A program made the translations under genes and the position numbers. From Bacillota bacterium (lineage in GTDB: Bacteria; Bacillota; Clostridia; Lachnospirales; Lachnospiraceae): DNA of 64,000 nt. The notes beneath the pieces are model-generated. The model was not told the origin of the DNA. It was given only the letters and a program-made list of their open reading frames with translations, and searched no databases. Numbering within the stretch: position 1 is the first letter of the stretch; each line of letters opens with the position of its first letter. This document shows, piece by piece, positions 61,553 through 64,000 of this stretch. The stretch spans positions 5,181 to 69,180 of the forward strand of contig JAEYQV010000066.1 in the NCBI GenBank assembly GCA_023409835.1, given 5' to 3'.

Positions 61553-62029
61553 ATGCTATATATCCTGATTATTGCAGCTATAGTTCTTCTGGAGTGCAAA
61601 ATCAAGAAGAAGGTCGAAAGTAAGCTGCAGATTGGTGATAGGAAGGAAATCCTTCAGGGGAAGATTATCCTTAAGAAGCAGTATAACCGGGGGATGTTTT
61701 TAAACTTTATGGAGGATAAGGTGGAGCTCGTGAAGAAGACCTCCGCAGTAATGCTCGGTATCCTGCTGATTATCTTTACCTTTGTGCTCCCCAGACAGCA
61801 TAACAAGCTTTTTAAGCTTGGATTATCCCTGTGTCTGGGAGGAGCCATCAGTAATGTTTCAGACCGCATCAAACGGGGCTATGTGGTAGACTATTTCAGC
61901 TTTAACTGTAAGAGTTTAAAATCGGTCGTCTTTAACCTCGGAGATATCTTCATTTTTCTCGGATCCCTGCTCATTCTAATTGCGTCGGGTTTTAAAGGAG
62001 AGAGCTGCACCGACGAAGCCGTGAAATAA
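61553..62029 (+). CDS. lspA: Signal peptidase II family protein, divergent
   Basis: 158 residues, about four helices. Conserved LspA motifs: NRGMFLNF, GGAISNVSDRIKRG and VVDYF, then VFNLGDIFIFLG. Catalytic Asp residues lie in SNVSDR and FNLGD. The first helix lacks the usual Asp-Gln-x-x-Lys pattern (ECKIKKKVE there), so it is a divergent type. It would cleave lipoprotein signal peptides after lipidation. The ribosome binding site AAGGAGGAG is good. The last 54 bp overlap the end of pyrG on the other strand. Confidence 0.8.
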   Translation: MLYILIIAAIVLLECKIKKKVESKLQIGDRKEILQGKIILKKQYNRGMFLNFMEDKVELVKKTSAVMLGILLIIFTFVLPRQHNKLFKLGLSLCLGGAISNVSDRIKRGYVVDYFSFNCKSLKSVVFNLGDIFIFLGSLLILIASGFKGESCTDEAVK

Positions 62030-63589
62030 CGGATGGGGCTTATTCGGTCTGGACTTGAATTCAGGATGTGCCTGGGTTCCCAGGAACCAGGGGTGTTCTT
62101 CGAGCTCAATCATTTCCACGATTCTACCGTCAGGAGACAGACCGGACAATCTCATACCATGGGAGGTAAAATCCTTACGGTATAAGTTGTTAACCTCATA
62201 ACGGTGACGATGACGTTCGTTTATGATTTTAGAACCATACAGCTGAAATGCCTTCGTATCTTCCTCTAGAATACAGGGGTAGGAACCAAGCCTTAAGGTA
62301 CCGCCAATGTCTTCAATACCATCCTGCTCCGGCATCAGGTGAATTACCGGATGGGTTGTGGAAGGATCCAGTTCCATGCTGTGAGCGTCCTTGAAGCCGA
62401 GGACATTTCTTGCAAATTCAATTAGTGCCAGCTGCATGCCTAAGCACAGTCCCAGGAAGGGAACCTGATGCTCTCTGGCATAGCGGATGGCATTTATTTT
62501 GCCTTCGATACCGCGGTCACCGAAGCCACCCGGAACCAGAATGCCATCCACGTCCCGGAGGAGATCCTCCACATTATCCGTAGTTACGGATTCGGAGGGG
62601 AGCCATTTGATGTTAATGGAAATATTATTTGCCACTGCGCCGTGCTTTAAGGATTCGACAACACTGATATAAGCATCATGGAGCTGTGTATATTTACCGA
62701 CCAGAGCGACGGTAACCTCGCCCTTTGGATTCTTTAATGATTGAACCATCTTCTCCCAGTCGGAGAGATCAGGCTTGGGACAGGGTAAATGAAGGCAATC
62801 CAGAGCCACATCTGCCAGATGCTCCTGCTCCAGTGCCAGAGGAGCTTCATATAAGTATTCCACGTCCATGTTCTGGAGAACATGGGTGCTGGGGACATTA
62901 CAGAACAGGGCAATCTTATCCTTGATCCCGGGCTCCAGAGCATGCTCCGTCCGGCAGACGATGATATCGGGACGGATGCCCATGCCCTGCAGCTCCTTAA
63001 CACTGGCCTGCGTCGGTTTGGTTTTCATCTCACCGGAGGCCTTCAGATAGGGAATCAGGGTAACATGAATTAGAATAACATTGGAATCCCCCATATCCTG
63101 CCGAAATTGACGGATTGCCTCCAGGAAGGGCTGGCTTTCGATGTCACCGACAGTGCCACCGACTTCAATGATAGCAATATGGGTATCTTTACTTTGGTCA
63201 TTTCTGTAGAAGCGGCTTTTAATTTCATTTGTGATATGAGGAATCACTTGAACGGTACCACCGCCAAAATCACCGCGTCTCTCCTTAGAGAGGACGGACC
63301 AGTATATCTTACCTGTTGTCACATTGGACTTTTTGTCCAGACTCTCATCGATAAATCTCTCGTAATGTCCTAAATCCAAATCTGTTTCAGCTCCATCGTC
63401 CGTTACAAATACCTCTCCATGCTGGATTGGGTTCATTGTACCGGGATCTATGTTGATATAGGGGTCGAATTTCTGCATGGTAACATGATAGCCGCGGGCT
63501 TTCAGCAGCCTGCCCAGGGATGCCGCGGTAATTCCCTTTCCCAGTCCGGAGACTACACCGCCTGTTACAAATACATATTTTACTGCCAT
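61976..63589 (-). CDS. pyrG: CTP synthase
   Basis: 537 residues, full length. N-terminal synthase domain begins KYVFVTGGVVSGLGKGITAA with the ATP-binding loop; IEVGGTVGDIESQPF follows. The C-terminal glutaminase domain (about 285-537) has PFLGLCLGMQLALIEFA with the nucleophile Cys and TQAHPEFKSRPNKPHPLF with the His/Glu of the triad. It amidates UTP to CTP with glutamine. GGAGG precedes the start on the minus strand. It overlaps lspA tail to tail by 54 bp and has an attenuator leader. Confidence 0.98.
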   Translation of the reverse strand: MAVKYVFVTGGVVSGLGKGITAASLGRLLKARGYHVTMQKFDPYINIDPGTMNPIQHGEVFVTDDGAETDLDLGHYERFIDESLDKKSNVTTGKIYWSVLSKERRGDFGGGTVQVIPHITNEIKSRFYRNDQSKDTHIAIIEVGGTVGDIESQPFLEAIRQFRQDMGDSNVILIHVTLIPYLKASGEMKTKPTQASVKELQGMGIRPDIIVCRTEHALEPGIKDKIALFCNVPSTHVLQNMDVEYLYEAPLALEQEHLADVALDCLHLPCPKPDLSDWEKMVQSLKNPKGEVTVALVGKYTQLHDAYISVVESLKHGAVANNISINIKWLPSESVTTDNVEDLLRDVDGILVPGGFGDRGIEGKINAIRYAREHQVPFLGLCLGMQLALIEFARNVLGFKDAHSMELDPSTTHPVIHLMPEQDGIEDIGGTLRLGSYPCILEEDTKAFQLYGSKIINERHRHRYEVNNLYRKDFTSHGMRLSGLSPDGRIVEMIELEEHPWFLGTQAHPEFKSRPNKPHPLFHGFVGAALSFKTRRN

Positions 63590-63657
63590 ATGATTTCCTC
63601 CTTTTATCTTTGTTATCGTATCATAAATCTGGCTTTCTTAATGCTTCAAAACACAAC

Positions 63658-63698
63658 AAAAAAAGCCAGGGACCAAAGATACTTCCTTGGTCTAAGGC
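63658..63698 (-). terminator. pyrG leader attenuator
   Basis: Read on the minus strand, GCCTTAGACCAAGG pairs with TTTGGTCCCTGGC around a short loop, with an internal TTA/CCT bulge, and runs into TTTTTTT (the + strand A-run 63658-63664). It lies about 70 bp before the pyrG start, inside the transcribed leader, so it is an attenuator. A C-rich run (ACCCCTACCCC on the minus strand) lies just upstream. In Bacillus pyrG, reiterative G addition at the 5' end controls such a terminator. Confidence 0.7.
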
Positions 63699-63766
63699 AT
63701 TTAGGGGTAGGGGTAGCCAGCTGATCCTTTTGGTGGACCTTAAACCATGTCCGGCTCCCTTGCTGG

Positions 63767-63804
63767 ATTATTTAATTATATTTTTATAGTATATATCAGG
63801 TTAA
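63767..63804 (-). promoter_or_regulatory. Candidate pyrG promoter
   Basis: Minus-strand TTAACC (63804-63799), 18-bp spacer and TATAAT (63780-63775); an alternative -10 AATAAT (63772-63767) would place the start at GGG (63759), the kind of G-run start used in CTP-sensitive pyrG control. Confidence 0.45.
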
Positions 63805-63808
63805 TCAA

Positions 63809-64000
63809 TATGTCAAACATAAATAGGAAAAGATATGTTTCATAGCTATGTCAAACAAAATTAGGAAAAGATTGATTCATTAGAATAAGTTTGAGCCGAG
63901 GAATACGCAGGCTCAAACTTGGAAGAGTGATAATAGTTATGTCAAGCATAATTAGGAAAAGATTGATTCATTAGAATAAGTTTGAGCCGAGGAATACGCA
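63809..64000. repeat. 63-bp direct repeats at the right edge
   Basis: Segments 63847-63909 and 63938-64000 are near-identical 63-bp copies (about three differences), with a third partial copy at 63809-63846. All begin TATGTCAA. AAGTTTGAGCC (63888-63898) and GGCTCAAACTT (63910-63920) form a perfect 11-bp dyad spanning the first copy and spacer. The array is cut by the window edge; it could be the repeated end of a mobile element. Confidence 0.7.

Noticed and set aside
63419..63724. 101-codon + strand ORF over the start of pyrG
   Set aside because: It is antisense to pyrG and its leader attenuator and shows no protein pattern.
63809..64000. CRISPR array at the right edge
   Set aside because: Repeat units are 63 bp with a 28-bp spacer, only two full copies are seen, and no cas genes are near; the units contain an internal dyad unlike a CRISPR repeat.

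Overview
The window comes from a motile, low-GC, Gram-positive anaerobe, most likely a Lachnospiraceae-type Clostridia. Evidence: the end of the spc/alpha ribosomal cluster runs infA-rpmJ-rpsM-rpsK-rpsD-rpoA-rplQ and on into ecfA1-ecfA2-ecfT-truA and rplM-rpsI; L17 carries a large insertion; AGGAGG-type ribosome binding sites are universal; flagellar promoters match the Firmicute sigma-D (sigma-28) consensus; and the flagellar locus carries the FliW-CsrA pair. No rRNA, tRNA, CRISPR array or complete insertion sequence was seen.

Layout. 1-10.4 kb: translation and transcription genes with an ECF vitamin-transporter module (A1-A2-T) and truA, a MgtC/SapB membrane protein, then rplM-rpsI behind a perfect consensus promoter and a structured leader. 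rpsM has a ~400-nt hairpin-rich leader. A remnant of a sugar epimerase gene sits between rplQ and ecfA1. 10.4-24.2 kb: mixed chromosomal genes, including a DUF998 membrane protein, a LysR regulator, a PadR regulator with its DUF2812 partner and a strong dyad operator, a PurF paralogue without its glutaminase nucleophile, an SDR, a degenerate LCP-like protein, YitT, an MsmX/UgpC-type sugar ABC ATPase, a CdaR/PucR-type regulator and a CtpA-type protease.

24.4-35.7 kb: late flagellar genes flgM-flgN-flgK-flgK2-flgL-fliW-csrA-flaG-fliD-fliS-(fliT-like)-hag, with sigma-D promoters before flgM (imperfect), flaG and hag (near-perfect). The hag leader carries a GGA-loop hairpin followed by a GGA-containing Shine-Dalgarno, the layout expected for CsrA control.

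35.8-61.3 kb: a large surface-glycan or flagellin-glycosylation island directly downstream of flagellin. It contains two full-length Maf-type DUF115 proteins, a free-standing and a truncated relative of their domains, glycosyltransferases, a CDP-glycerol-type transferase, a LicD-type phosphotransferase, a sulfatase/alkaline-phosphatase-fold protein, and two nonulosonate routes. One route is a cytidylyltransferase-HAD fusion plus a NeuB-cupin fusion. The other is a pseudaminic-acid set pseF-pseI-formyltransferase-pseC-pseG-pseB, in which a formyltransferase occupies the place of the usual acetyltransferase PseH. The simplest reading is that the organism decorates flagellin with unusual, possibly N-formylated and phospho-modified, nonulosonic acids. 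The most novel parts are the Rossmann/sulfatase-like fusion, the Rossmann/LicD fusion and the small membrane-anchored Rossmann protein beside them.

61.5-64 kb: a divergent signal peptidase II overlaps the 3' end of pyrG tail to tail; pyrG has a leader attenuator. The right edge ends in 63-bp direct repeats that resemble the terminus of a mobile element lying outside the window.
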